A stretch of 34,897 nt of DNA from an uncultured bacterium (GTDB lineage Bacteria > Myxococcota_A > Bradymonadia > Bradymonadales > Bradymonadaceae): the NCBI GenBank assembly GCA_937981985.1, contig CALJNB010000135.1, positions 1 through 34,897 of the forward strand, read 5' to 3'. Positions 1 through 7,906 of this stretch are shown in pieces (the stretch's first letter is position 1; every line of letters begins with the position of its first letter). The position numbers and the translations under genes are program-made. Under the pieces are notes generated by a model, which did not search any database, was not told the DNA's origin, and was given only the letters and a program-made list of their open reading frames with translations.

Positions 1-2081
1 ACTTCACTGAAGAGTCTGAATGCAATATCGACGCTCTCACTATCGGTTTGTACTTTTTCGCCGAGAAGTTGCCAGTACAAATGTTTAATATTTTCGCGAA
101 TCTTAACTTCATTGGAAGGTAAATCCGTCATTTCAACGGTAGGAAAAAGAAGACGTTCTTCAATAGGTTTCGTAAAATCGTAGGCGGTAGCCAAGCAGGA
201 AACCTCGTTGGACATTCGACGTGCGATTGACGCTGCCACAGAATTTAATTCTGTCATTCGAGTGGTAATAGATTGGGAATCAATGCCGCCATAGAGGAAA
301 AGAAATTGCCGCGAATCGATGAGCATATTGGTCTCGCCGATTTTCCAAGGAACCCCAGTGGTTGCAATAATTTTTCGATGCAAGCGTTCTGGCCCAAGTA
401 ATTGCGCAGTTCCAATTTGCGCCAATTCCAACTGACGATTCGGATCGTCGGACTTGATATTGACGACACGGAAGTACTCGCTCTTAATCAATTCTTTGAC
501 TAGAAGTTTGAAATTGTAATTGGTTGCCTTAAATTTGGAAACAAGTTGCTTAAAGAACTCAATCTGCACTTCGTATGCACGAAACGACGCTTCATAATCA
601 CCGCGGGTTGTATCCTTAGGAATGGTGAGGGGCTTTCCTGCCGTTACTAAGCTAAAGGCATGCTCTATGGCAGAATAGGCAAAACGTTCGTCCTTAACCG
701 ATACTTCACCCAACCAAGATAACGCGCTTTCAACCTCAGCATCGGGAAGACGTTTGTCGTCCAATCCCGCAGGGAACATATCGGTATACCAACCCCGTTC
801 AAGAGGCTTGTAACCGCCGTTAGCATCCCAATTTTGAAACGCACCGGCAATGGGCTCAATCGCTGTGTGGCACCCCGTACAAACCGGTGACCATAACGTT
901 GGCGTTTGCGTCTGGTCTTCCAAGACGGCATCAATCGGACGATCAGAAATCTTTAAAATATCGGTCGCCATAAAGTACTTCAGGAAGATAAATGAGCGGT
1001 GTCGATTTCGATTCGTATCGGTCGTTGAGTACCGATTCAAATAAGAAGGCGTCGTTAAAAGTCCCGAGTGAGGAACACCCACTACATTGGCTTCCACCCA
1101 TTCATTTACGTCGGTAGGGTCTAAAAAAGTGAGTCCTTCAATACCATACACTTTCGCGGAGAAAGGATTTACTACCGTATAGTCGGCCGTTAAAATTTCG
1201 GTAAATGGACGATCATTTTTAACAACGTAATTTATTAAAGCAATCGGTTCGCGGGCGACTGCATCATTTGCATTATTACGTTCGATCGCTTTTGCCGGCG
1301 CATCCATAATCGAATCGTAGTACTTACGGTTGGGATAGGTTTCGTCATCCAATAAATTGATTGCTGACTCACCCGTTAAATATTGGTCGGTTAGCAGAAG
1401 ATCATTCCAATGTTCGGTGAGCCGATCATAAAAACCATCGTCGTTTAAGATAGCATCCAAAGCTGCTTCAAAATCACCGGCTTTTTCTTCCTTGGTCGGC
1501 AAGCGTCCTGCCAAATTCAAAGTCGCTTTTCTTAATGTCTGTTCAGCGTCTAAATAAGAAACATTCTTGAAAAAAGAAGAATCATCAGCAACCTCACACT
1601 CCCCGGTGTCCGCTTTCACCACTTCAATGAATGCTTTCAAACGATTATAAACATCATCGCCTTCCTCTATTACTTTTCCGCCACCATGAGCAATTGTTCC
1701 GAGTGGTTTTAAAAGAAGAATCGACTCGCCGTTTTGTTCTATCGATGCTGCCGTTTTAATATTTTGTAAATTAATCTGAAGGTAATCTGCGCGACCACGA
1801 TTGTAGAGCACGAAGTCTGATTTTAAGGCTCCTTCACCTGAGGGCCCATGACAGGATTCACAAGCGTTCTGTAAAGCCGGGGCATATACTTCCTTCAAAA
1901 AGAATCGGTCCACCGGAACACAACCCTCATCATCAGCCTCTCCAATTACTTTCACAGGACCCTTAGCCGAATCTGATCCATCGTTGTTTTCCGCGTCGGA
2001 CGTCAAAAACCCGTTTTGACACGCAACAGAACTTACCAAGATGGAAAAGATTGAGAGTGTTAATTTGAGGTTTTTAAACAT
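1..2081 (-). CDS. Haem-motif lipoprotein, DUF1592/DUF1588-like (3' end beyond window)
   Basis: The reading frame is open from the ATG at 2081 to the left edge, giving 693 residues with no stop, so the C-terminus is missing. The protein starts with MFKNLKLTLSIFSILVSSVAC, a lipoprotein signal with the modified Cys at about residue 21, followed by an acidic linker. Two CxxCH haem-attachment motifs are visible: C74-ES-CH and C401-TG-CH405. Between them, around residue 335, is 'GVPHSGLLTTPSYLNRYS', which resembles the 'G.LT.P.yL...s' pattern of DUF1588. The second CxxCH continues 'TAIEPIAGAFQNWDANGGY', like the 'CH..iDPiG.alE.fD..G' signature of planctomycete-type cytochrome proteins (DUF1592/1588/1585 group). 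The likely role is an envelope-anchored electron-transfer or oxidation protein; its substrate is unknown. A second ATG at 2085 is out of frame, and AAGG five bases upstream of the 2081 ATG fits as ribosome site. Confidence 0.8.
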   Translation of the reverse strand, partial: MFKNLKLTLSIFSILVSSVACQNGFLTSDAENNDGSDSAKGPVKVIGEADDEGCVPVDRFFLKEVYAPALQNACESCHGPSGEGALKSDFVLYNRGRADYLQINLQNIKTAASIEQNGESILLLKPLGTIAHGGGKVIEEGDDVYNRLKAFIEVVKADTGECEVADDSSFFKNVSYLDAEQTLRKATLNLAGRLPTKEEKAGDFEAALDAILNDDGFYDRLTEHWNDLLLTDQYLTGESAINLLDDETYPNRKYYDSIMDAPAKAIERNNANDAVAREPIALINYVVKNDRPFTEILTADYTVVNPFSAKVYGIEGLTFLDPTDVNEWVEANVVGVPHSGLLTTPSYLNRYSTTDTNRNRHRSFIFLKYFMATDILKISDRPIDAVLEDQTQTPTLWSPVCTGCHTAIEPIAGAFQNWDANGGYKPLERGWYTDMFPAGLDDKRLPDAEVESALSWLGEVSVKDERFAYSAIEHAFSLVTAGKPLTIPKDTTRGDYEASFRAYEVQIEFFKQLVSKFKATNYNFKLLVKELIKSEYFRVVNIKSDDPNRQLELAQIGTAQLLGPERLHRKIIATTGVPWKIGETNMLIDSRQFLFLYGGIDSQSITTRMTELNSVAASIARRMSNEVSCLATAYDFTKPIEERLLFPTVEMTDLPSNEVKIRENIKHLYWQLLGEKVQTDSESVDIAFRLFSE

Positions 2082-2407
2082 GCATACCTTATCGCTGATT
2101 TACTCAAAGCTTATAAGAGCACGATCAATGCCAAAGGTGGCTCCCAAGGAAGCCACTCATATAGAAACGCCCTAAGACACTGAATAATAAGAATTAATAC
2201 CTCAAAAAAACTGATACGAATTACGAATAGCTCATCCCCCTCCACGAAAAGCGGGACTAAATAACCTCACATAGTCTACAGTATACCCGTGCAGCAAAAC
2301 CACGAGGCAAATTTGCCTCACTTGGTTATTTTTGCCTATCTTTCTGATCGAGCTGGACACTGCCCCATCCGTCAACGAAACTGAAAATACTTTGCGCGAG
2401 AATAATT
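2082..2407. other. Divergent intergenic region
   Basis: This 326-base gap separates two divergently transcribed genes and holds no convincing reading frame. It contains an inverted repeat GTGGCT (2137-2142) / AGCCAC (2151-2156) with an 8-base loop and no T-run, and a perfect palindrome at 2304-2319 listed separately. On the minus strand TATACT (2285 to 2280) is a good -10-like hexamer. On the plus strand TTGCCT (2313-2318) and TATCTT (2337-2342), 18 bases apart, form a weak promoter-like pair. The promoter readings are inference. Confidence 0.5.
2304..2319. promoter_or_regulatory. Perfect 16-bp palindrome, candidate operator
   Basis: GAGGCAAATTTGCCTC is an exact 8+8 inverted repeat with no spacer. 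An extra half-site TTTGCCT recurs at 2331-2337, 19 bases (about two helical turns) from the TTTGCCT of the palindrome. The site lies about 90 bases before the aroBA start and about 220 before the divergent lipoprotein start, and overlaps weak promoter-like hexamers on both strands. It looks like a binding site for a dimeric regulator, which I cannot name. There is no T-run, so it is unlikely to be a terminator. Confidence 0.5.
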
Positions 2408-4558
2408 TTGCACAATCAGGAAGAAAAAATCACGCTCGTCGATTCGATTGAATCGTTGCCAGCCGCTTACTTTAATCCTCATACCATTTGGATCTACGAC
2501 AAGAATATACCTAAGACGTCGATCCGAGGTATTCAAAAACACGCGCATTATTGGATTCCGATCTCGGCCGGAGAATCTCTAAAATCGCTTGAAACCGTCG
2601 GTCGAATTTCGGAAAAGATTCTAAGTTTAAGAATGTCGCGTCCGTTGCGTCTCATCGTAGTCGGTGGAGGGGCCTGCGGTGATGCAATAGGATTCATAGC
2701 CTCGATATTATGGAGAGGTGTGGATTTGATTCACGTGCCTACAACTTTACTCGCGATGATTGATTCAAGTATTGGCGGGAAAACTGCGGTCAATTTAGGA
2801 GACATGAAAAACCAACTCGGGACATTTTATCGGGGGAGCGAAATCATCTTAGATAGCCGAATCATTTCTACTCTCCCCGTTTCGTTGAAACGAGAAGGCA
2901 AAGCGGAGATGTTAAAATCGGCCTGGCTCGATTCTGAAGAATCCGTAAATGAAATCTCCAAACTGAAAGCGTGTTCAACGACGCGCGAATGGGCAGCTGG
3001 AATTCAAAGGGTCGCAGATTTTAAAAAACGAGTGGTTTCATTGGACCCATACGACGATAAGGATATTCGAATCCAACTCAATTTCGGACACTCGGTTGCA
3101 CATGGAATCGAACGTCTTCTACATTTACCACATGGGGAAGCGGTTGCTTGGGGTCTCTTAGCGGCCGCTCGTATCGGACCTAAATTTGGAATGAGCATAA
3201 CAGATTCAAATGCCCTTTTTGATCAAGCTAGTGAAATCATACGACCTCACGGCGGAATTAAAAAACTCGATTTGCGCGCATTCGAAAAAGCGCTTCTAAG
3301 AGACAAAAAACGCAAAAACGGTAAGCTACGATCCGTGATAGTGACTCGCGCGGGAACTTTCGAAATTCGTGACGACGTATCAGCTAACGATTGGTTCAAG
3401 GCACTACAAGAATCCTACGCGATTTTGGATGGTCCTCGTAGGCTAAAACTGGGCAAGCCCAACACGGTTTTGATCTTACCGCCACTTTCTAAATCCGAAC
3501 AAATTCGTCTACTATCGTTTCCGTCTTCAGAAAACACAGTGACTATCGACAACGACGATACCTTCTACGCAGAGAAGATATTTAAAAACGATTGCGAAAT
3601 CATCCAAGTCGGGGAAGGTGCGACTGGGTTCAGATTTGCAGCAATTCAAGCAGCGTTCACAGGTAAAAAGCGTTGCTTTGAGGTTGCGGACTCTCTTGCT
3701 AAACGACAACACTCTGAACTTTGGACGCTCCTAAAACAAAACGAAATAGAATATCGATGGGAAAAAAATCAATTACATGTGATCGGGAAGTCTGTGGATT
3801 CAATCAGCCTTTCGCTTGGTCGCCAGACGACCTCGCATATCGCATCGGGCCTCGCACTGCTCTCGGCACATCATATCGATATTGATCTCCAGTGGGAGGA
3901 AATCGCGAGTTATCCTTATTTCGAAATGACGCTTTCTCTTCTCGAACAATGCGGCGCTACTATCGAACGTCGAGAAAAAGGGGTCCACATATCGCCGCTG
4001 GAAATAAAAATTGAACCGAACATCGATTTAGATGCTGGCGCGTATGCGCTTTGGAGCATCCTTCAAAGATTGAATATCCCGATTGAAATCTTGGGTAACG
4101 TCGATGAACAACGCCAACCCGATTTTCGAATTAACACTCTTTTAGATCAAATTGATGAATCCAGTTCTTGCATGATCAATCTCAACGCCTCTCCTGATTT
4201 GGGTCCAGTGCTCGGCAGTTATGCTGCAGTAACTAAGAAAAATCTTACAGTTACAGGCGCCGAACATCTGCGAAATAAGGAAAGTAACCGAATCGAAGAT
4301 TTTCTCATGATGTTAAAAGCGTTGGATGTCGATTGCGATGCCACTTCAGATGGATTTATCATTCGCGGTGAGCTTTCTAAAGTCAAACCGGCTCGCATTG
4401 ACTGTAAAGGGGATCATCGCCTGGTCATGGCAGCTGCTGTCTTGTCTACCGCTGTCGAACTCACTCTGAGTGATCCGATGTCAGTCTCTAAATCCTATTG
4501 GAATTTTTGGCAGGACTTGAGGCACGCCGGTTTTTTGGATTCTACAGAAAAAATCTAA
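2408..4558 (+). CDS. aroBA: Bifunctional 3-dehydroquinate synthase / EPSP synthase (AroB-AroA fusion)
   Basis: One 716-residue frame carries two shikimate-pathway enzymes. The first half (to about residue 340) is dehydroquinate synthase, which makes 3-dehydroquinate from DAHP. It shows GGGACGD near 86-92, 'VPTTLLAMIDSSIGGKTAVN' near 110-129, and the probable metal ligands Glu ('GKAEMLK', ~167) and His ('LNFGHSVAH', ~228; 'LPHGEAVAWG', ~242). The second half is EPSP synthase, which joins PEP to shikimate-3-phosphate: 'LSKSEQIR' (~360), 'GEGATGFRF' (~402), 'SYPYFEMT', 'LNASPDLGPVL' with the catalytic-type Asp, 'HLRNKESNRIED', 'CKGDHRLVMAAAV' and 'DPMSVSKSYWNFW'. Several motif positions are atypical, such as 'RQTTSHIA' where SSQ..SA is usual. 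The start is TTG; the next in-frame candidates lie deeper in the protein. The order AroB then AroA matches the first two domains of the fungal AROM enzyme. Converges on the next gene with a 4-base gap. Confidence 0.88.
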   Translation: MHNQEEKITLVDSIESLPAAYFNPHTIWIYDKNIPKTSIRGIQKHAHYWIPISAGESLKSLETVGRISEKILSLRMSRPLRLIVVGGGACGDAIGFIASILWRGVDLIHVPTTLLAMIDSSIGGKTAVNLGDMKNQLGTFYRGSEIILDSRIISTLPVSLKREGKAEMLKSAWLDSEESVNEISKLKACSTTREWAAGIQRVADFKKRVVSLDPYDDKDIRIQLNFGHSVAHGIERLLHLPHGEAVAWGLLAAARIGPKFGMSITDSNALFDQASEIIRPHGGIKKLDLRAFEKALLRDKKRKNGKLRSVIVTRAGTFEIRDDVSANDWFKALQESYAILDGPRRLKLGKPNTVLILPPLSKSEQIRLLSFPSSENTVTIDNDDTFYAEKIFKNDCEIIQVGEGATGFRFAAIQAAFTGKKRCFEVADSLAKRQHSELWTLLKQNEIEYRWEKNQLHVIGKSVDSISLSLGRQTTSHIASGLALLSAHHIDIDLQWEEIASYPYFEMTLSLLEQCGATIERREKGVHISPLEIKIEPNIDLDAGAYALWSILQRLNIPIEILGNVDEQRQPDFRINTLLDQIDESSSCMINLNASPDLGPVLGSYAAVTKKNLTVTGAEHLRNKESNRIEDFLMMLKALDVDCDATSDGFIIRGELSKVKPARIDCKGDHRLVMAAAVLSTAVELTLSDPMSVSKSYWNFWQDLRHAGFLDSTEKI

Positions 4559-4562
4559 CCCA

Positions 4563-5699
4563 TCATGGTGTGGCTTGCCCCTTTGCATTGTCGCCCCAAC
4601 AGACCAACGTCCCATCTAGTTTCACACCACAGACGTGCTGGGCACCAGCTGAAAGTTCTACGTAAGAAGTATTGGCAGGGATGTCTTGTTGTCTAAAATC
4701 ATTACTCCCCCAACAGTGAGCTGATTTATCTGGCCGTATACCACAGGTAAAATAGGACCCCGAACTTATTTGTTCGAACGAGCCTTGAGGAAAGCCAATA
4801 TTGTCCCCCCAACACTGAACGGTTTCATCGTCCCTAATAGCGCAACCATGGTTGTGTCCAATACTAATCCTGACAAAAGTTCCGCTGGGTGGGGTAGATT
4901 GATCGGATGCGTTGGCCCCCCAACATTTAATTTCTCCGCTTTCCATTAACGCACAATTATGTCCGTAACCGGCATCAATCTCTTTAAAAATACCCTCTGG
5001 CGCGTTGGACTGTCCCCAATAGTTATCTCCAAAACACTGGATCCTCCCATCCGTTAGGATCCCACATAAGTGAGAATCTCCAATCGCTATGTCGACAAAC
5101 TGTCCCGGTGGTTGGGTCGGAATATTTTCGGTATTTCCCCAACACTCAAGATTTTCGCCCTTATCAAGTCCACAAGCGGTGGAATTCCCAGAGAAGAGTT
5201 TAGTGTACATTCCAACTGATGCACTAACGATTCCGTCTTCATCAGAACCCCAACAGCGCGTTTCGCCTTGAGAATCGAGATGACAGGAGAATAGGTAACC
5301 GGAGGAAATTTTCCCGCCCGGCTCGCATTTGGTGACATCCAATTTGCATTCTGCAGAACACAATAAAACACCGCCAACAAATCCCTCGCTGACACAGTTT
5401 TTTTCACCAAACAAGACACCGTCACACGCCTCGTCAGAGTCGATGGCTCCGTTTCCACATGCATCCATCTGCGGCATATCCAATAAGTCTGGTGTAGATA
5501 TAGTGTCCCGTCCGACATCAGAATTCGAGTTCGTATCAAAGTTAGAGACGTCACCCGCAGTACCAAGGTCGTTTTGAATTTCTCCTGCGTCCATGCGCCC
5601 CGTTGTACCCATGTCTTTAAAAGGTTGAACCTCGCCACCGATAAGGTGACAACCCGAGAGACTCACGAGCACAGAAATGTTCAGAAGAATGCTGTTCAA
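4563..5699 (-). CDS. RCC1-like repeat lipoprotein
   Basis: A 378-residue exported protein whose N-terminus 'LLNISVLVSLSGCHLIGG' carries a clear lipobox (LSGC). After a linker rich in Asp, Asn, Thr and Ser comes a Cys-rich module beginning 'CGNGAIDSDEACDG' and ending near 'CSAECKLDVTKC', as seen in myxobacterial surface proteins (DUF4215-like). The rest is about seven repeats of roughly 35 residues, each ending in a C-[WF]-G core ('RCWGSDEDG', 'ECWGNTEN', 'QCFGDNYWGQS', 'KCWGANASDQS', 'VCWGDNAKGQ'), which resemble RCC1/BNR-type beta-propeller blades. It is a paralogue of the genes at 23076 and 24349. The start codon is TTG, supported by a GAGGTGA ribosome site. The ligand is unknown; a surface-exposed binding propeller is the inference. 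Confidence 0.85.
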   Translation of the reverse strand: MNSILLNISVLVSLSGCHLIGGEVQPFKDMGTTGRMDAGEIQNDLGTAGDVSNFDTNSNSDVGRDTISTPDLLDMPQMDACGNGAIDSDEACDGVLFGEKNCVSEGFVGGVLLCSAECKLDVTKCEPGGKISSGYLFSCHLDSQGETRCWGSDEDGIVSASVGMYTKLFSGNSTACGLDKGENLECWGNTENIPTQPPGQFVDIAIGDSHLCGILTDGRIQCFGDNYWGQSNAPEGIFKEIDAGYGHNCALMESGEIKCWGANASDQSTPPSGTFVRISIGHNHGCAIRDDETVQCWGDNIGFPQGSFEQISSGSYFTCGIRPDKSAHCWGSNDFRQQDIPANTSYVELSAGAQHVCGVKLDGTLVCWGDNAKGQATP

Positions 5700-5703
5700 A
5701 AAA

Positions 5704-5710
5704 TCACCTC
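5704..5710 (-). promoter_or_regulatory. Ribosome binding site deciding a TTG start
   Basis: On the minus strand GAGGTGA lies four bases before the TTG at 5699. No ATG exists in frame before the lipobox, so this site supports TTG as the true start of the RCC1-like lipoprotein. Confidence 0.6.
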
Positions 5711-5876
5711 AAAATAACGCCAAATAGCTTAGTCTCAACAATACCGGGCCGCTTATCGAATTGCAACTTTTCGCTTTCGACAACGCTTTTACTCGAACTC
5801 CTAAAATTTCTAGTTTGACTCCCTCGTTTGGATACGCCAGGTTGCACGCCAGAGGTACTTCTTCGAGGCGCGCGTT

Positions 5877-7769
5877 ATGGCACTATTATCAACTCAAAAT
5901 ATTTCGCACGCTTTTGGTGGCCCACTCCTGTTAGATAGCGTGGCCATTCAGATTGAAAAAGGTGACCGTGTATGTCTCTTTGGTAGAAATGGAGAGGGCA
6001 AATCGACATTATTAAAAATTTTGTCAAAGCAATTGGCGCCCGATTCAGGGACGGTCGATCTGGCTAGTGGCTCAACCTTAGCGACGCTTGAACAAAATGT
6101 TCCTGGCGCTCACGAAGCAACGGTTTTCGAAGTCGTTACAAGTTCAATGGGAAAAGTTTCGGACGCAATTGCACGCTACGAAAATATGATGAAGCTTATT
6201 ACCGAAGACCCATCCGAGGCGAACTTAGAAAAATTTGCAAAAGCGCAATCCGCTATGGATGCAAACGATGCGTGGGCTCTGCAACAGCGGGTCTCAAATA
6301 TCTTATCCCGACTTGACCTTGATCCAAATATTCAATTCGACTCGCTTTCAGGGGGGTGGAGACGCCGGGCCTATCTTGCACGCGCACTAGCGATGGAACC
6401 TGACGTTCTGCTACTCGACGAGCCAACGAATCATCTAGATATCGACGCGATCCGATGGTTAGAAAGTTACATATTAGGATTTAACGGAGCACTCGTATTT
6501 GTAACGCACGACCGTGTCTTTTTGGAAAATATTGCAACCCGAATTCTAGAAATCGATCGTGGCCAAGTCGTTGAATACCCTTCCAGTTTCGAAAAATATT
6601 TAGAAGCCAAAGAAGTGGCTCTCGATGTAGAAGAAAAACATAACGCGCTTTTCGATAAAAAATTAGCCAAAGAAGAAGAATGGATTCGGACTGGAATTAA
6701 AGCAAGACGCACCCGAAACGAAGGACGTGTCCGAGCGTTAAAACGACTTCGAAAAACGCGAAGCCAACGCCGAAACCGAAAATTAAATGTTGAACTAAAA
6801 GTACAAAAAACCGGAAGAACCGGCGAGATTGTTTTCGAAGTCGAGGGACTCACCTTTGCGTATGGGGAAAATAAAATCGTTAAAGACTTGGATGTTCGTG
6901 TCGTACGCGGCGAGCGTATCGGGCTCATTGGACCAAATGGTGTTGGCAAAACGACACTTCTAAATTTACTTCTCGACGGACTCAAACCCGATGCAGGGAC
7001 TGTAAAACACGGAACTAAATTGGAGGTCGCTTACTACGACCAGCTCCGTTCTCAACTCGATTTGAACCTCACACTGATCGAAACGATTTCACCAACAAGC
7101 GACCATGTTGTTGTTGGTGGAGAGGCAATGCATGTCCTCAGTTATTTTAGAAATTTCTTATTCGACGCAGATCAGGCCCGAGGTCCAGTAAAGGTCCTCT
7201 CTGGCGGCGAACGAAACCGGCTTCTCTTGGCGAAACTCTTTTTATTGCCCAGCAACGTCTTGGTACTCGATGAGCCGACCAACGATCTGGACATGGAAAC
7301 CTTAAACGTTTTGGAAGATTTCCTACACAACTACGACGGTACGGTACTCATGGTGAGCCACGATCGTGCTTTTCTTGATAATCTTGCGACACGCAGTTTT
7401 GTTTTTATGGGTGACGGCGAGGTTGAGTTGATCGAGGGCGGATTCACGGAGGCTATCGCTATTTTGGATCGAGAGGCGAAATCGCATGGGGAAAAAGAAA
7501 TTCCAGTTGTAGAAAAGCCTAAACAAGTTGAAAAACCAAAGCCCGTCGAAATTGAAAAGAAAAAGCTGTCCTACAAAGACCAACGAGAGTTAGACGCCCT
7601 TCCCGATCTGATTGAACAGCTAGAAAAGCGCCAGACCGAACTTCAACTAGAGATGTCCAAACCCGAGGTTTATTCGGATCCCGAATTGGTAAAGAAGCTC
7701 GCTGAAGAGAACGAGCAAGTTGACGAAGACCTTATGGAAGCCTTCCAACGTTGGGAAATCTTAGGCTAA
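5877..7769 (+). CDS. uup: ABC-F family ATPase, Uup-type
   Basis: A 630-residue soluble protein with two ABC ATPase domains and no membrane segment, as in ABC-F proteins that act on ribosomes or DNA intermediates. Domain 1 has Walker A 'GRNGEGKST', signature 'LSGGWRRRAYLARAL' and Walker B 'LLLDEPTNHLD'. Domain 2 has 'GPNGVGKTT', 'LSGGERNRLLLAKL' and 'LVLDEPTNDLD'. The interdomain linker is long and Arg/Lys-rich ('RTRNEGRVRALKRLRKTR'). After a Lys/Pro/Glu-rich stretch near residue 540 the C-terminus is a coiled coil ('LIEQLEKRQTELQLEMSKPE'). The Arg-rich linker plus C-terminal coiled coil points to Uup, whose E. coli member affects precise transposon excision and ribosome function. GAGG at 5865-5868 precedes the ATG. 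A weak promoter-like pair, TCGACA (5777-5782) and TAAAAT (5802-5807), has a slightly long 19-base spacer. Confidence 0.9.
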   Translation: MALLSTQNISHAFGGPLLLDSVAIQIEKGDRVCLFGRNGEGKSTLLKILSKQLAPDSGTVDLASGSTLATLEQNVPGAHEATVFEVVTSSMGKVSDAIARYENMMKLITEDPSEANLEKFAKAQSAMDANDAWALQQRVSNILSRLDLDPNIQFDSLSGGWRRRAYLARALAMEPDVLLLDEPTNHLDIDAIRWLESYILGFNGALVFVTHDRVFLENIATRILEIDRGQVVEYPSSFEKYLEAKEVALDVEEKHNALFDKKLAKEEEWIRTGIKARRTRNEGRVRALKRLRKTRSQRRNRKLNVELKVQKTGRTGEIVFEVEGLTFAYGENKIVKDLDVRVVRGERIGLIGPNGVGKTTLLNLLLDGLKPDAGTVKHGTKLEVAYYDQLRSQLDLNLTLIETISPTSDHVVVGGEAMHVLSYFRNFLFDADQARGPVKVLSGGERNRLLLAKLFLLPSNVLVLDEPTNDLDMETLNVLEDFLHNYDGTVLMVSHDRAFLDNLATRSFVFMGDGEVELIEGGFTEAIAILDREAKSHGEKEIPVVEKPKQVEKPKPVEIEKKKLSYKDQRELDALPDLIEQLEKRQTELQLEMSKPEVYSDPELVKKLAEENEQVDEDLMEAFQRWEILG

Positions 7770-7824
7770 ACGCCTTCCCCGAAATAATATGACATAACGC
7801 GGGACGAATAGGTCGTTTGTTTTT

Positions 7825-7848
7825 TTCGAACGCGATAGTTCGAATTTT
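7825..7848 (+). terminator. Candidate weak hairpin terminator after uup
   Basis: TTCGAAC (7825-7831) and GTTCGAA (7838-7844) form a perfect 7-bp stem with loop GCGATA, followed by TTTT. The stem is AT-rich and the T-run short, so termination would be weak. It could instead be an operator for the kinase genes that start 60 bases further on. Confidence 0.35.
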
Positions 7849-7892
7849 CTAATCGATCTAATCAATCCATTATTGTAGTTTTGAGTTGGAAC

Positions 7893-7899
7893 GAAGAGG
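7893..7899 (+). promoter_or_regulatory. Ribosome binding site choosing the ATG at 7907
   Basis: GAAGAGG lies seven bases before ATG 7907. The in-frame TTG at 7886 lies upstream of this site and has no comparable one, so the shorter protein is preferred. Confidence 0.65.
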
Positions 7900-7906
7900 T
7901 CCAAAC

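Noticed and set aside
2137-2156. GTGGCT/AGCCAC hairpin as a terminator
   Set aside because: No T-run on either strand, and it lies upstream of both flanking genes rather than after one.
5087-5638. A 183-codon minus-strand frame inside the RCC1-like lipoprotein gene
   Set aside because: It overlaps the lipoprotein gene on the same strand in another frame, has no domain signature, and the lipoprotein has a signal peptide, repeats and paralogues.
6467-6985. A 172-codon antisense frame in the ABC-F gene
   Set aside because: Ser/Arg/Phe-rich composition typical of antisense translation; it lies across the conserved ATPase linker and second Walker A.
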